Shown here: positions 21,732 through 33,075 of the stretch, in pieces
Numbering within the stretch: the stretch's first letter is position 1
Layout of the letters: each line of letters starts with the position of its first letter
Assembly (NCBI GenBank): GCA_016630955.3
Contig: CM049986.1
Coordinates: forward strand, 1,736,001-1,800,000
Origin: Didymella arachidicola
Lineage: Eukaryota; Ascomycota; Dothideomycetes; Pleosporales; Didymellaceae
DNA: 64,000 nt
Reading direction: 5' to 3'
Made by a program: the position numbers and the translations under genes
Notes under the pieces: generated by a model
Seen by the model: the letters and a program-made list of their open reading frames with translations, nothing else
What the model was told of the DNA's origin: nothing
The model's database searches: none

Positions 21732-24700
21732 CGCGATGGAATGTGGCCGAATAATTATATCGATAAGTTCGTGGGTTGATAGACCACAGTTTGATTAAGG
21801 GATCACGAAAACAACAATGACCGACAAGGCTCAAGAGACGGCGACACCTTCAAGGACGACAGGCGGCAGGAACCTCAAAGGCAGCCAGTCAAGGGTAGAG
21901 GGAGGGGAAGTGGCGAATATACTGGCCAGACGCGGAAAGACCGGGCACGATGGAGCTCAATTGGGCCGATTGGTCGGAGGCGATGGAGCTGGTATCCTGC
22001 GTATCAGAACGCAAGGCGGTAAGCACGAATCCTAAACAGGTTCCACGATCGAATGCCAACGAAAAGCAATTAAGCGATACCCAAAGGGGCTGGAGGCTGT
22101 TGAAGTGGCAGTGGTTCCTGGAGCTGGTGATCGGGCAACGTGCGCGGGGCGCGATGGTCGCGATTCTCGATATTCACGGATAAGCCGAGCCGATCAGATC
22201 GAGTCTTCGAATCCTTGCCCCCCAAAAAAAACTGGTCTGAAGAGACTAATCCTGGATAAATGTCTGCTCCGGAAGACTGGTCGTGTGTGTACCTGGCAGT
22301 ACCGCAGACGATTGCTTCCAACGACGAAATGGTCGACCAAGATGTGCTGAGCACGTGGGAGGGAGGGACAAGCGAGAGCTAGCGTTGCCGCTCGCGCTGA
22401 CTTGTCTGTCGTGAAGAAAGGGTGTTAAGCAACAGCTGCTCGAGGATCTCAAGCGGCGTGGAAGGTGACAAAGTGACAGTGGCCAAAATTTATCCCTTCA
22501 AACTGGAGGGAGAGGGGACTGATAAAGAGCTCTGCCGCTGTGATGTAGGCTGAGCCAACCAGCGGCGGCGCGAGTGTTTCCGGCGCCAATCCGCCGCCTA
22601 GACAGCTTAGGGGTGCAGACCGGCGGCGAAAGTGGAGAAGGGCAGGTGGCTGCTGCACGCCTCGGCACCCATGCCAGCAACAGGACAGACATGGATCAGA
22701 TAGCTCACCACGCACTCGCGGGCTAAAACGACGATCGGAATACGCTAGGATCTCGTAGCACCTTCCCCACGATAAACGAGGACGGCAGTGAAAGAGAGCT
22801 TTCGGCGACTGACGTCAGGCGAATTTCATTGCGAACAGTGGGATAGAACGTTCCGCCACTACTGGGCTTATGAAAGCGACAGCTCTGGAGCGCTGATCGC
22901 CATTCCACAGCCTCAATCACGTTACCAAGAGATAATCATCCTGAGTGTTCTTCATGCTGGAAGATTTCGATTTGGTCAATCCGCCGAGCGCTTCAGGAGA
23001 GAAAAAGCAGCGCCGACTCGCACAACCGATCTCTATCGGAAAGATGCGAAATCCATCCCCACGCACGTAATGTGGACCTGAAATTACACGGAATGCGGTC
23101 CAGAGGCCCATCGTTCACTCTTAGCGCAAGCTCTTCCGAAACTGGTCGGACAACTCCGGGTAGCGAACGGAACTTAACCTGTTCACAGGGCAGTGCGGGG
23201 TAAGATGAGGCTGTTTTGACCGAACTTTGTTGTATACAGATGCTGGGAAGTAATTCAAAACCTAGGTCAGAATTGCAAGCCTGCAGTGCCGCGAGAGTTG
23301 AGAAAGTTGCCAATGCTATGTAGCAAAGTCAACCGACCCGCCCTCTAGTTTGGTTGAAAGGCAGGGGAGTCCCATCAAGAGATCGATTGCAGATAGGCGA
23401 GCTCAGCATGAGGTTAGCTCCGATCCGATCGAAGGCCCTCCTTCAAATCATCCCACAGGCTTGCAGGCTTTTCAGCGATTCGACGCAAAGATCTTGCAAT
23501 CACACACGCAATTGGATGGAACGCGCCTTCCGTCTCCTCAGAGCCTTGCGCTCAAAGCCTCCTCCGCTCATGTTCCACAGAACGGCAAATCTGAAGCTGC
23601 ACAAGAACTTCAGGAGCATCTTCGAGTACACCGTTTCGCTGCCATGGCTACATTAGATCTTTACGCTAGAACAACACATTGCCACTGTTCAACCAAACTT
23701 TGACGTTGCAGGCGCTGCGGGTGAACACCTTTCTCCTCAGCTCTAAGCTTTATTGATGAGGGTATACGTCACACAGAGAAGGTTTGGCTGAGTCGTCTGT
23801 GCGCCTGTCCCGCATAGCGACTTGCCAGATCGCTGGGACCCAAAGCACCACAATCGCAGGGTTTAAACACGAAACGGAGCTAAGACGGAGCTAAGACCTA
23901 GGACCACGTCAGATTCATCCATCCCGCTGTGGAGCACGACACGGGGCCTTTTTAACCGGCAGTAAGGATGACAATTCTGAGCTTTTCGGTGCAAAAGGTT
24001 TGCGGTGATTTGCTCCATTGTCACAGAACTGGTCAGTAATCAGCTCCGACCGCTACGTCACAGCAGCAATTTAACAGAGCGTTGCAGGTTTAGCTCCAGG
24101 AGAATGCGATCTGCCCGGTGAGCTCCTCGTGGTTGCCAGGGGCTCCTTTGCTCTTTCCCCAACAATCCCAAGCACACTGTCAGCCTCGTCCAACACCTGC
24201 AACAGGTACTTTGTGCTTCGAAAGTGCAGCTCAGCAGCTGACTGGTCTTCCGATACACATCATATTCATTGTGCATGGCTTGGACGATACAGAATGAGCT
24301 CAGTCGCAGAATCGATCTACACATATGTCTACTCATCCCTGCCAAACTACTCACTGAACATCGCACCGCAGGTGCGTCTGTTTACATCATGTTTAGAGAC
24401 GAGGCTGACGCTGAACTATTGGTTTACGAACCGGACTCTTTGTGGACAGCTGAACCTGATCAGGGAAAGGCTAAGACAAACACTTTAGCTCCGATCTTAG
24501 CTGCAGGATCGCGCAGATGCCCTCACTCCTTCAGAATCGATCTCGGCGCAGACCCCCTCTCTGGGTAAGAGTCCCCCAGAAGGCGTCGATTGCCACTTCA
24601 CCAGTATATAAAGAGCAGGTGTCCAGTATCGGGAACGTCACAGGTGCGTGGTGCGTCAATCAACTCAGTGCGGTGCCGGGTGCCGTTTCAAATCACAAAC

Positions 24701-26156
24701 TTAAACACTTAAACATCAGAGTGCTGTTTGGGCCCTTCTTGTTGCTCAGTGTGGGAGGCCCAACTACCAAGTGCTTCTTAGAGAAGTACCACCTCCACAC
24801 CACCTTCACGGCTCCGCGGATCATGCCCGCTTATCCCAGGGCTGCTAGCTCAAAGGCCAGGTCGCGGGGCTGTTATCCGCCAATCGCTTTGTAGCTACTC
24901 GGGCACAGTTGAAGGCCAATCCCTAAACCTCCCATATGCAGCCCATTTGTCACTGCCATGCTTGCTCATGCAAGTAGAAATGATCTGATTAAACTGTCTA
25001 GAGATGGTTCCCTTGCGTTGTTGGGCGAGTCGCACAGTCTCCTGGCCGCACCAAAGCAGCCTGATCGACACACGAGGCATATCAAGGGCGACTGTCAGCC
25101 GTTCAGGCGGCAAAACGACCCGCTTTATGCATAACGTTTACACTTCGGAGGATATGGTAACGCTCTCTCCACTTCCGACGCAGCCACCCGTCCATTCAGC
25201 TGTCACAAATCCCCATGAGTGCCTTATCAGCTTTTTCTATTGGCGATCCACTTCATGGATTCCTAGCTGACAGCAGAAACTCGAGATTTCGTCCAATCGT
25301 TCGCAATGCACCTTCACATGCAGACTTGCGATTCCCTCCGAGAGGCTGATTCGAAGCAACGATGAAGCTTGCGTGATTCGGCCAAGCTACACCTAACGGC
25401 CCGCGATACTTTGAGCACTCAAGAACTGAGACTGTACTTTCAAGTCTCATCAGAAGTGTTTATTTCTTCTCGAGCAGCTTCTAATCAATTGACAACTGCA
25501 GTGCTCGTATTGCGAACGCGACTATCTGATACAGGCTGATGATACCTTGCTTATGTTTGCATGGTGTAGTAATGGTATGCGTTTGCTTGTTGTCTACTAC
25601 CTATGGTAGCTGTATCATAGGGATTACCGTTTCATCTGCAATCACATGACCCCAAACAGGAAATTTCCCTAAGGTGCAATAGCTTGCTGGCAATCATGAC
25701 TTGCTGGACATTTATTACTATACCTCAAGGTTGAAGCGTAAAGTCCCAAGAGGGTTTAGACTTCGCTTGTCATCGGTGGATTGCTGCGAAGCGATCTGGT
25801 GCTTCGGCACAGAACGTCAATATCCCACCTCAGCGGCAGAACACCGTTGGCTATTCAGGCGGCAGGTTTTGGTTTGACAGTGCGAGATTTGTGTAATCGC
25901 GTTGAGGTGAACACTGCTTTCGCAAGCTCGTTTCCCCGGAAGGCTTGCATCCACTCTTCTTGTACGACTGGAAAGCCCAGCTTGTTTTGAAGAGTAGTCC
26001 ACGATACAACGTTGCTTCAAGCACCAAAAAAGTAAGGACAGGTACCATGCAATAGCCTCGTGCTTGCTTTCTCTAAAGCATTGCTCTAGACTAGACCTCT
26101 TATTTGCCCTGCCTTCGATCCGTTCTCAGCTCACTTTCCCTACTTCCAGCCTCATA
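21732..26156. other. Long gene-free region
   Basis: About 4.4 kb with no supported gene on either strand. Open frames are short and without recognisable domains. A short direct duplication of ACGGAGCTAAG lies near 23876-23897. No transposase, reverse transcriptase or terminal-repeat pair could be recognised, though degenerate transposon sequence cannot be excluded. Confidence 0.4.
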
Positions 26157-27065
26157 CTAGCCCCCGAACTTCTCCCCAGCAAACCTCCTAATTACATCCA
26201 CAACTACTTCCGGCATGCTTAACATCGGTACGTGGTCCCCTGCAATAATCTCGACCTCAAACTTTGCGCCCTCTTGGTCAAGGTATACACTGTTATCGTA
26301 TTCGCCAACGACATATAGCGTTCTGAATGATCCATCGTACGGAATGTATGTACCTGTAGCGTTCAATGCTTTGAAGCTTGACGGCAGGAGTTGAGAAGTC
26401 CAGTAGTCTGCGGTGGGTGTATCGAGTAGGTTGTAGAACGTAAGTTGCGGTGGATAGCTCACTAGGTCGAGATCCTAAGTCACTGTCGTTGGAGTGCCGT
26501 CTACAGCCAGGTGATAGTTGAAAAAGGGTGCACCGATCTTGCGAATGTCGAGACGGGGAGGGTCGTGGTTGACCTCGGCGATGGTAGGGATGTAGCCCGA
26601 GAGCTATACGTTGTCAGTATCCTGCCCTCAGAGGTAAGTGTGCTAGGTACTAACCATTATCAGCCCCAAGATTTGTCCGTCTCCTTCAGTCGACTTTCCT
26701 TCAGAGACTGCGCGGCGGACCCCGAACTCCTTCACAGCCTCCATAATAACGGTTGCGCCATAGCTGTTGCCAACAAGGATGACGTCTTCACCATTGCCGA
26801 TTCTGGCCTCAAGCAAGCCTACCACGATGCGGGTGTCTGCTGTCCTTTCGACGTCTGCAACATCGTCACCTACAGAGGGAAGGTCGACAGCAATGATATG
26901 TTCGTAGCCGACACCACTGAGCTGGGCCTTGACTTCGTTGTAGACGCTAGCTCGATGGAAGGCTCCCGGTACCAGAATTGAAGCTGGCTTAGCTGTCGCT
27001 GCAAGTGAGCTGCTCATCGTAGAGCAAAGAGCAATGACTCGGACAAGAGAACGCAATGAAGCCAT
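26157..27065 (-). pseudogene. Alpha/beta hydrolase gene broken by an in-frame nonsense codon
   Basis: Minus-strand exons 26655-27065 and 26157-26603 are joined by a 51-nt intron (GTTAGT to TATAG). The N-terminus is signal-peptide-like (MASLRSLVRVIALCSTMSSS). The fold is a small alpha/beta hydrolase: oxyanion segment ILVPGAFHRASVYNEV, nucleophile elbow GNSYGATV, and late catalytic histidine in GDHVPMLSMPE. At 26475-26477 the frame meets TAG, where CAG would continue it. On both sides the sequence stays in one frame and keeps family character. An intact gene would give 285 residues; as read, the product stops after 179 and loses the catalytic His. No intron of plausible size removes the TAG without shifting frame. 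It may be a recent pseudogene, a strain polymorphism or a sequencing error. Confidence 0.75.
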
Positions 27066-29027
27066 AGTAAGTGTTTGTTGAGAAGTCCAGAATGAGAGCG
27101 ACGTGAGTGTATATACCCCGCCATTGTGTAAGCCAATATCACTGATGCCAGATTCTGCGACTAAGTGAAAGCAGTCGGAGTCGTCAACATGGTGTTCACC
27201 GCCGTTCTGAGAGCCCAAACAGGCAATAATCGAAAGGGCGCCCTGCATGAAGTGACTCGATCAGAATGCTCCAATCCGCTAAGAAGGCCTATGCCATGCG
27301 TTTTGCTTTCTCCACCACTTGGTAGCTTGCATGTTAGACAGGCCCTCTTGCAATGCCTATCCTTGCGAGCCCACGAGATATCTACGTGGCGTGGTGCGGG
27401 AGCGGAGCTGGGTGACCATTGAAGCGTGCTTGCCTCGGAACGTGCGTCTACTCAAGACCCAAATTAGTTACTCTGGCAAGATGAAGTAATTCGATACCTT
27501 TATCTAGGAACGGGACCGTTCGAGCGCGCGGACCGCGTCTCGCGATGCGAAGGTGAGCACCACATGCAGCACTTCTTCAGTCCCTTCGCTGATTCTTTGA
27601 ACCTTCGTTTTGGTTCTGAATGGTGATCGATTTGTTGTCAGGGCATAAAAGGCCATGCCGGACCTAAATCAACACCTAAAAACGCTTTCGGTGCGGTGCC
27701 TGCTCTGCAGACTTTGGAAACAATCATGACTGCCACCCGTTCCTTATCCCTCTCTTTCCTTGACATTGATCTACATATGTCTTTTGGTTGAAAGCTTTAC
27801 TATGGTATCTGGCGAAAGTAGTGTAGGTGGAGAACGGCGGCAAGGGGTAAAGACCGAAAACAAGACCACCTGTATCCTTTGATCTGGTCAATCAAATCTC
27901 ATCCATGCTAATGCCCTGCGCTGTCTGCCCAACAGGGGGCTACACAGTATAACGATTACTTCGCGGAATTAACGAGGAATACCTACTCTGAGGCCATCTA
28001 CACCACTTTCGCCGGGTACCACAGTAGACACATGCGCGTCGATCGAATGCTGTGAGGCCGACCTCTTGTCTGGGCATGGCTGATCCACATTAAGCGCCCG
28101 GCTCAGATCCACCTCCACGCACTGAGGGTAAACTTTGCAAGGCCGTGGACAGCTCCGCGACATCGTGTTTGATCTCTGTAAGACCCACTTCAAGAAGGTA
28201 AGGTGTTGGTCTCTGCTCGTTAGTCGTCATGATTAGCGATTTACCTATGGTAGGCTCGTTGTAGTGACCGCCGTCTTTTTGGGGATGGGTGGTATAGCGT
28301 AGGAGGGAAACGCAGGCAACGTCCAGGACGGGACTCAAGGAGGTTTCTTGCAGAGTGTGTTCGGGCTTCGTACGAGCTTATTGATTTTGGATTAACGTTT
28401 GTCCTTTGCGCACGTCCGATTTGAGTAATGTCAATCCAAGCGAGCCGGGACACCCGGTGTAACGGGACGGGTTCGCACTCCGGAGCTTCGCTGTCTCTTG
28501 CTCACAAAGATACAGATCTTTTGTTAGGGTATTAATGTTTTGTAGCTTGATCCCTACATTTACACCAAGGTCTGGTGCCAGCTGCTGTGGTGTTGACCTT
28601 GCTGTCGATCGTTTCGTCAGCGCTGTCAGTCGACTCTCCCTCAATACCCCCCTGTTGATTGGCGACCTGGAAGATCTCTTGCGGAATCAGAGGGTCAGAT
28701 TAAAAGGCCGATTAAGGAAGAACATGTTGCTGAGCCTTAAAAGCTGCTTAGAGTTGTACATTGTGGAGTCCAGCAGTTTCGCCGTTCGAGAGCGACGATC
28801 GCAAGCGGCGACCCAGGCGGTCGGGACGCGAGTACTACTGAAAATCCTCAGTCCTTTGGCGACAAGAAACAGAGTCAGGAAGGCGCAAGAGGTGTTCAAA
28901 TGGTACAATGAGCGCGACGCAATTGGCGGGCCTCACTGATGCAGACTTCACATGGCTTATATCTCGCTATTTCAATCGTCACTGTCCAACGCATAATACC
29001 CTAGGCTAGATCAGACTATGGGTTGTT
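27066..29027. other. Gene-poor intergenic region
   Basis: About 2 kb with no supported gene. A minus-strand open frame at 28378-28644 includes a short coiled-coil-like stretch (LCEQETAKLRSANPSR) vaguely like a transposase C-terminus, but nothing around it supports a gene. Confidence 0.35.
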
Positions 29028-29328
29028 TTCGAAATGATGAACCCACCCCGTAACATACTAGAAAGAGGCTATGTATGCCTATACATCGCATAGAGACATG
29101 AGGGCTTATAAATAGCCCTAGGTAAGGTATAGAATACTATATATATCCTAATGATTAAGAGCATATAAGTCCATCTACTATGTAGCTGTGTGTAATAGGG
29201 GTATACAGAAGAGAGCTTTGATGTTCGTGTGTTCTTAGTATACAGACTATAATATACGGACGTAGTATAGGATATACGCCTAGAAACCCTGGATTTCGGC
29301 TCTCACGTGGTGGGTTCAACATTTCGAA
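29028..29328. mobile_element. Candidate MITE with 20-bp terminal inverted repeats
   Basis: TTCGAAATGATGAACCCACC at 29028-29047 is matched, with one mismatch, by the reverse complement of 29309-29328. The 260-bp interior is strongly AT-rich (many TATA and TAGG steps) and non-coding. It resembles a non-autonomous DNA element. Its right edge lies only 10 bp from the pogo element. No target-site duplication was clear. Confidence 0.65.
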
Positions 29329-29338
29329 GATCATAATA

Positions 29339-31172
29339 ACGCTTTGTACGGCTGAATGGCGCACCCCACTGAAATGGCGCACCTTGCCAAGACCTCACTA
29401 CTTTTAACCACCACCAACAATGTCGCAACAAATTAATCTTGAATTGCTTCCTCGTGGAGAGTGAATTGACCTTGCTATCAAAGCTATGAAATCAAACGCG
29501 AATCTAAGCCAGCGACGCGCTGCTGCTGTCTACAACGTGCCTGAAACTACCCTTCGAAGGCAACGCGCCAAACCAGCTTCTCAACGCGTTGTCCACCCTA
29601 ACGCGTGTAAGCTTACAAGGCAAGAAGAGGAGGTGCTTATTCAATACATAAGGAAGCTTGACGCGCGAGGCTTTGGCCCTACGCTTGCCTACGTGCGAGA
29701 GATGGCTGATCAACTGCTGGCTGCTCGCAGTGCAGGCAAGGTTGGAGAACACTGGGTCTACCGGTTTATCAGACGGAAACCTGAGATCAAGTCTCAGATT
29801 TCTAGACTAAGGGATTACCGGAGAGTCCTGTGCAGCGATCCAGCTATTATCAGTCCCTGGTTTGACCTTGTACGCAATGTCAAAGCCAAGTACGGCATCC
29901 TAGACCAAGATACCTACAACTTTGACGAGACTGGGTTCCAGATAGGCGTTGGAGGGTCAGTTAAGGTAGTAACTGCTTCTGAGAGATGTCTTGCACCACT
30001 CAGCGTCCAGCCTGGCGATCGTGAGTGGATAACTCTGATCGCTTGTATCAACGCGATGGGCTGGTCTATCCCACCCTTCTTTATCCTTGAAGCAAAGCAC
30101 CACGACAAGGCCTGGTACGTTAACAACCCAAAGGATTGGAGGATTGGGGTTAGCAAGAATGGCAGGACCTCGAATGAGCTTGGCCTTGCCTGGCTAAAGC
30201 ACTTTATCCAGCATACAGAGGCTGCTACTGTAGGTAGCCATCGGCTGCTGATTATTGATGGCCACGAGAGCCATAAGTCACTCGAATTCCAAAACCTCTG
30301 CGAGGAAAGCAAGATTATTGCTCTCTGCATGCCTCCGCACGCCTCTCACATCCTGCAGCCACTTGACGTTGGGTGTTTTGCCCCGCTAAAGCAGGCGTAT
30401 AAGAAGGAAATTAAAAGCTTGGCAGACAGTCACATCACCCATGTGGACAAAAAGACCTTCTTAGCAACGTTTCAACCAGTATACGACAAGGCTATATCAA
30501 AGAGCAACATTATATCAAGCTTTAAAGCAACTGGCTTGGTTCCACTTAACCTAGAGGTGGTGCTGTCAAGGCTTGAAGTCAAGCCTCGCACGCCAACACC
30601 GCCTCTACCAGGGCCTACTAACTGGCAACCTAAAACACCAACCAACGCGATTGAAATTGACAGCCAGACAACGCTAATAATCAAGAGGATAAGGGAACAT
30701 AAGAGTTCCTCTCCTGACTCAATTATTGAGATGGTTCTGCAGGTCAAAAGGGGGTCTGTAAAGAGGGACCATTCGCACACGCTGCTTGAGGCAAGGATAG
30801 CTAAGCTTGAGCAGGTAAATGAGGCTGCTTCTGAGCGTAAGAAGCGCAAAAAGAAGCGGATTCAGGAAGGCGGGACTCTCTCGCAGGCAGAGGCAGAGGA
30901 AATACTAAAGGAGATAGACGCTAAGGCTGAGGCACAAGAAGGTGGTGCGCAGGTAGGTAGCAGCAGTAAGAATAAACGTCGCTGTAAGACGTGCGGCAAG
31001 ACCGGGCACAACAAGCGCACCTGCTAGAAAGATGTAGCAGAGATAGAGGATTAATCTAAGCCATCGCACGCCTGAATTGCTTGTTGTAGTGTTGAGATAT
31101 TAAGGTGCAAAGGTGAATGTGCGACAAAGCGCGCCATTTCAGTAGGGTGCGCCATTCAGCCGTACAAAGCGT
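29339..31172 (+). mobile_element. pogo/Fot1-type DNA transposon, nearly complete
   Basis: This 1,834-bp element is bounded by TA dinucleotides (29337-29338 and 31173-31174), the target duplication of Tc1/mariner-pogo elements. Terminal inverted repeats of about 44 bp start ACGCTTTGTACGGCTGAATG and differ at two positions. Each end holds two similar subterminal blocks (CTGAATGGCGCACC and CTGAAATGGCGCACC on the left). The single large open frame on the plus strand encodes the transposase. Confidence 0.92.
29420..31027 (+). CDS. pogo/Fot1-type DD35D transposase (start region interrupted by TGA)
   Basis: The long frame from ATG 29486 encodes 513 residues. In the same frame an upstream ATG at 29420 (MSQQINLELLPRGE) is followed by TGA at 29462-29464, where CGA would give the Arg expected before IDLAIKAM. 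So the original start was probably 29420, and translation from 29486 removes the first part of the Psq-type helix-turn-helix (SQRRAAAVYNVPETTLRRQ remains). The CENP-B-type second domain (LTRQEEEVLIQYIRKLDARG) follows. The DDE domain has Asp147 in YNFDETGF, Asp258 in IIDGHESH and Asp294 in LQPLDVGCF, a DD35D spacing. A zinc knuckle (CKTCGKTGHNKRTC) ends the protein. All catalytic residues are intact, so only the N-terminal lesion argues against activity. Confidence 0.9.
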
Positions 31173-31175
31173 TAA

Positions 31176-31895
31176 TCATTTAATATCAAAGGCTTTATCA
31201 ATCTCCGATTCTTTGCCTGCACTCCACAAAAGTCCCCTTTTGACCCATCCACTAAACCACTTGTCCTCCCACGCTTCATCAAAATGGCCCAAAGCAATAT
31301 ATGCACTTCTTCCACCTTCAAACTTTTGATACCACGCCAGCGGATGGTACAGCCCATGCCTCCCACCCTTGAAGGTACTTGTCGCTCCCGCCAATAGGAA
31401 CTGCAGATTGCTGTTCTCAGCTGGATGAGATGTAAAGTTATACCACTCGTCCTTCCAATATGTTGGGGGACTGCCTGGTTCGGCTGCGAAGTTGATCGGG
31501 TGCGATCCATTTACAATTGTGAAAGATCCCACTTCGGGGTCGGGGTGCATGTCGAAGCGCGCTCCAATCAGTCTCCTGTACCAATCTGACGATGGCATAC
31601 CGGCTGCTGCACAATGAATGCCAAATACACCACCTCCTGAGCGTACGAATCCTTGCAGTGCAGAAAGCTGCTCATCTGTAAGGAAGTTGCCTGAGTTGTG
31701 CAGGAGGCAAATAACACTGTATGTTGAGAGTGTCGCCGGTGTGAAGAAGTATGCATCCTCGCTAGCTGTGATATTGAAGTCCGCACACTCGGTTGTCAGT
31801 CGCTTGAGCGCTGCAATGCCGGCTGCAATGGAGTCGTGTCTATAGCCCGCAGTCTTGCTGAAGACCAACAGGTTGTCGGTCGGTCGGGAAGCCAT
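31176..31895 (-). CDS. ThuA-like domain protein
   Basis: A single exon encodes 239 residues. It starts MASRPTDNLLVFSKTAGYRH, a typical ThuA start, and continues with FGIHCAAAGMPSSDWYRRLIGARFDMHPDP and DEWYNFTSHP, conserved in the family. ThuA domains are glutamine-amidotransferase-like folds first named from bacterial trehalose utilisation; in fungi the substrate is unknown. The stop codon (31176-31178) lies one base from the target duplication of the neighbouring pogo element, so the transposon now forms the whole 3' flank. The length agrees with compact ThuA proteins and KAFDIK is a plausible end, but a few original C-terminal residues could have been replaced by the insertion. It is not part of a sugar-utilisation cluster here. 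Confidence 0.88.
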   Translation of the reverse strand: MASRPTDNLLVFSKTAGYRHDSIAAGIAALKRLTTECADFNITASEDAYFFTPATLSTYSVICLLHNSGNFLTDEQLSALQGFVRSGGGVFGIHCAAAGMPSSDWYRRLIGARFDMHPDPEVGSFTIVNGSHPINFAAEPGSPPTYWKDEWYNFTSHPAENSNLQFLLAGATSTFKGGRHGLYHPLAWYQKFEGGRSAYIALGHFDEAWEDKWFSGWVKRGLLWSAGKESEIDKAFDIK

Positions 31896-32048
31896 AATCG
31901 TGTTTGGGCGCCAGGGCTACGCTGCAGGCGTAGGCACTGAATGGAATGCAGCGCCTCCTCAAGTGGAAAGTCGCACACAATTCCAGGAGTATGCTCTTCC
32001 TTTATGTTTAGTATCTTCTCTAATTAGGCTAAATGCTCTGACGTTATG

Positions 32049-32860
32049 TCAGAGTGCGAAGAGCCGTCCGCAGGCCTTAGCACCATACACAGATGCTACA
32101 ACATCATTTTCCGCTGTAAGCTTCTTGGTAAAGTCAACTACTATAACGTGTAACGAGACCACTCGCAGCTCTAGAGCTACTGCATAAATGTCCTCCTCCT
32201 CGGGTCCCGCCTCGAGTTTGAGAGTATTTCCCTTGAGTGGATGATATAGAGTTAATTTAGCACCGCCCCTGTTCTTTAGTCACGTAGATTCACGAAGATT
32301 GATTTTTCCCCGTAGCTCTGTATGACCTCCATGACCTTCTCCTAGTGTCCTTTGGCTTGCTGAAGCCTCGCACGCATAGCTGCATCCCGATATCCAGTGG
32401 TTACAACTTTGAGGACAATAGTGCGACCTCTGGACGTGCCTAAGTCTTAGGGTATGTAGCGGTAATAAGCTCCCACAGTGGTACCCTCAAAGAGCTCTGC
32501 TTGGCCGTCGGCGTCAACGTCAGTTTGACCATACGTAAAATCCTTGTCAGAAGAGACGGAGGCGAACTCGGAGATAAGACTCCCAGCAAATGTTGATATC
32601 ATAATTCGCTGCAGTGGTGTCGACCTGACGTCCAGTGTTCATATATGTGTTGACGGCCATTTTGGTATGGATATGATGTCCATATATTAGAAATCTCCAG
32701 CAGGAGCTCGTTAGATAGACGTATCACATGATCTTCGGATTGATCGACTGTTGGCTGCGCTTTGACGTGAGTGTTACACGAAGTAGACGTCGAGCACTGT
32801 ACTTACCTTATAGTGGTATGTCGATGCAGGCGTTGCTTCCAGCCGCACAGGCGACGCCAT
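32049..32860 (-). pseudogene. Decayed coding sequence of unknown family
   Basis: The minus strand reads like a protein gene in pieces. It begins MASPVRLEATPASTYHYK at 32860, followed at once by a GTAAGT donor. After a messy interval, an open stretch starts at 32602 and passes DFTYGQTDVDADGQAELF and VGAYYRYIP. It then meets TAA after YIP, TAG after QQAKGH and TAA after FVNLRD. A frame change follows near a G run, after which about 70 codons are open (GGAKLTLYHPLKGN to YGAKACGRLFAL) and end in TGA at 32049. All three premature stops would be Gln codons with one C-to-T change in a CpA context. I do not recognise the family. An alternative is chance open frames, but the continuous protein-like composition argues against it. 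Confidence 0.55.
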
Positions 32861-33075
32861 CTCGGGGAAGCTTACTTTCTGACAGGCGATCATGTAAGGT
32901 ATTATATACATCGTTGAATATCGTATGCTGAGGATGGAAATATATACGAGCAGCGCACACATAATAAGAGGGAGATGTTTGCAAGAGTAGTGACTCTCTT
33001 CACTTTGAGAATGCGTACGACGTAGCCCTTCCATCTAATTACCAGCTGGCTGACACCTTCGAAAGCTACGTGGTT

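Noticed and set aside
24269..24568. Plus-strand frame with a somewhat protein-like stretch (VYIMFRDEADAELLVYEPDS)
   Set aside because: There is no convincing start, splice sites or recognisable family. A short chance frame is as likely.
28378..28644. Possible transposase C-terminus (LCEQETAKLRSANPSR)
   Set aside because: The resemblance is limited to a coiled-coil pattern, and no DDE motif or terminal repeats were found nearby.
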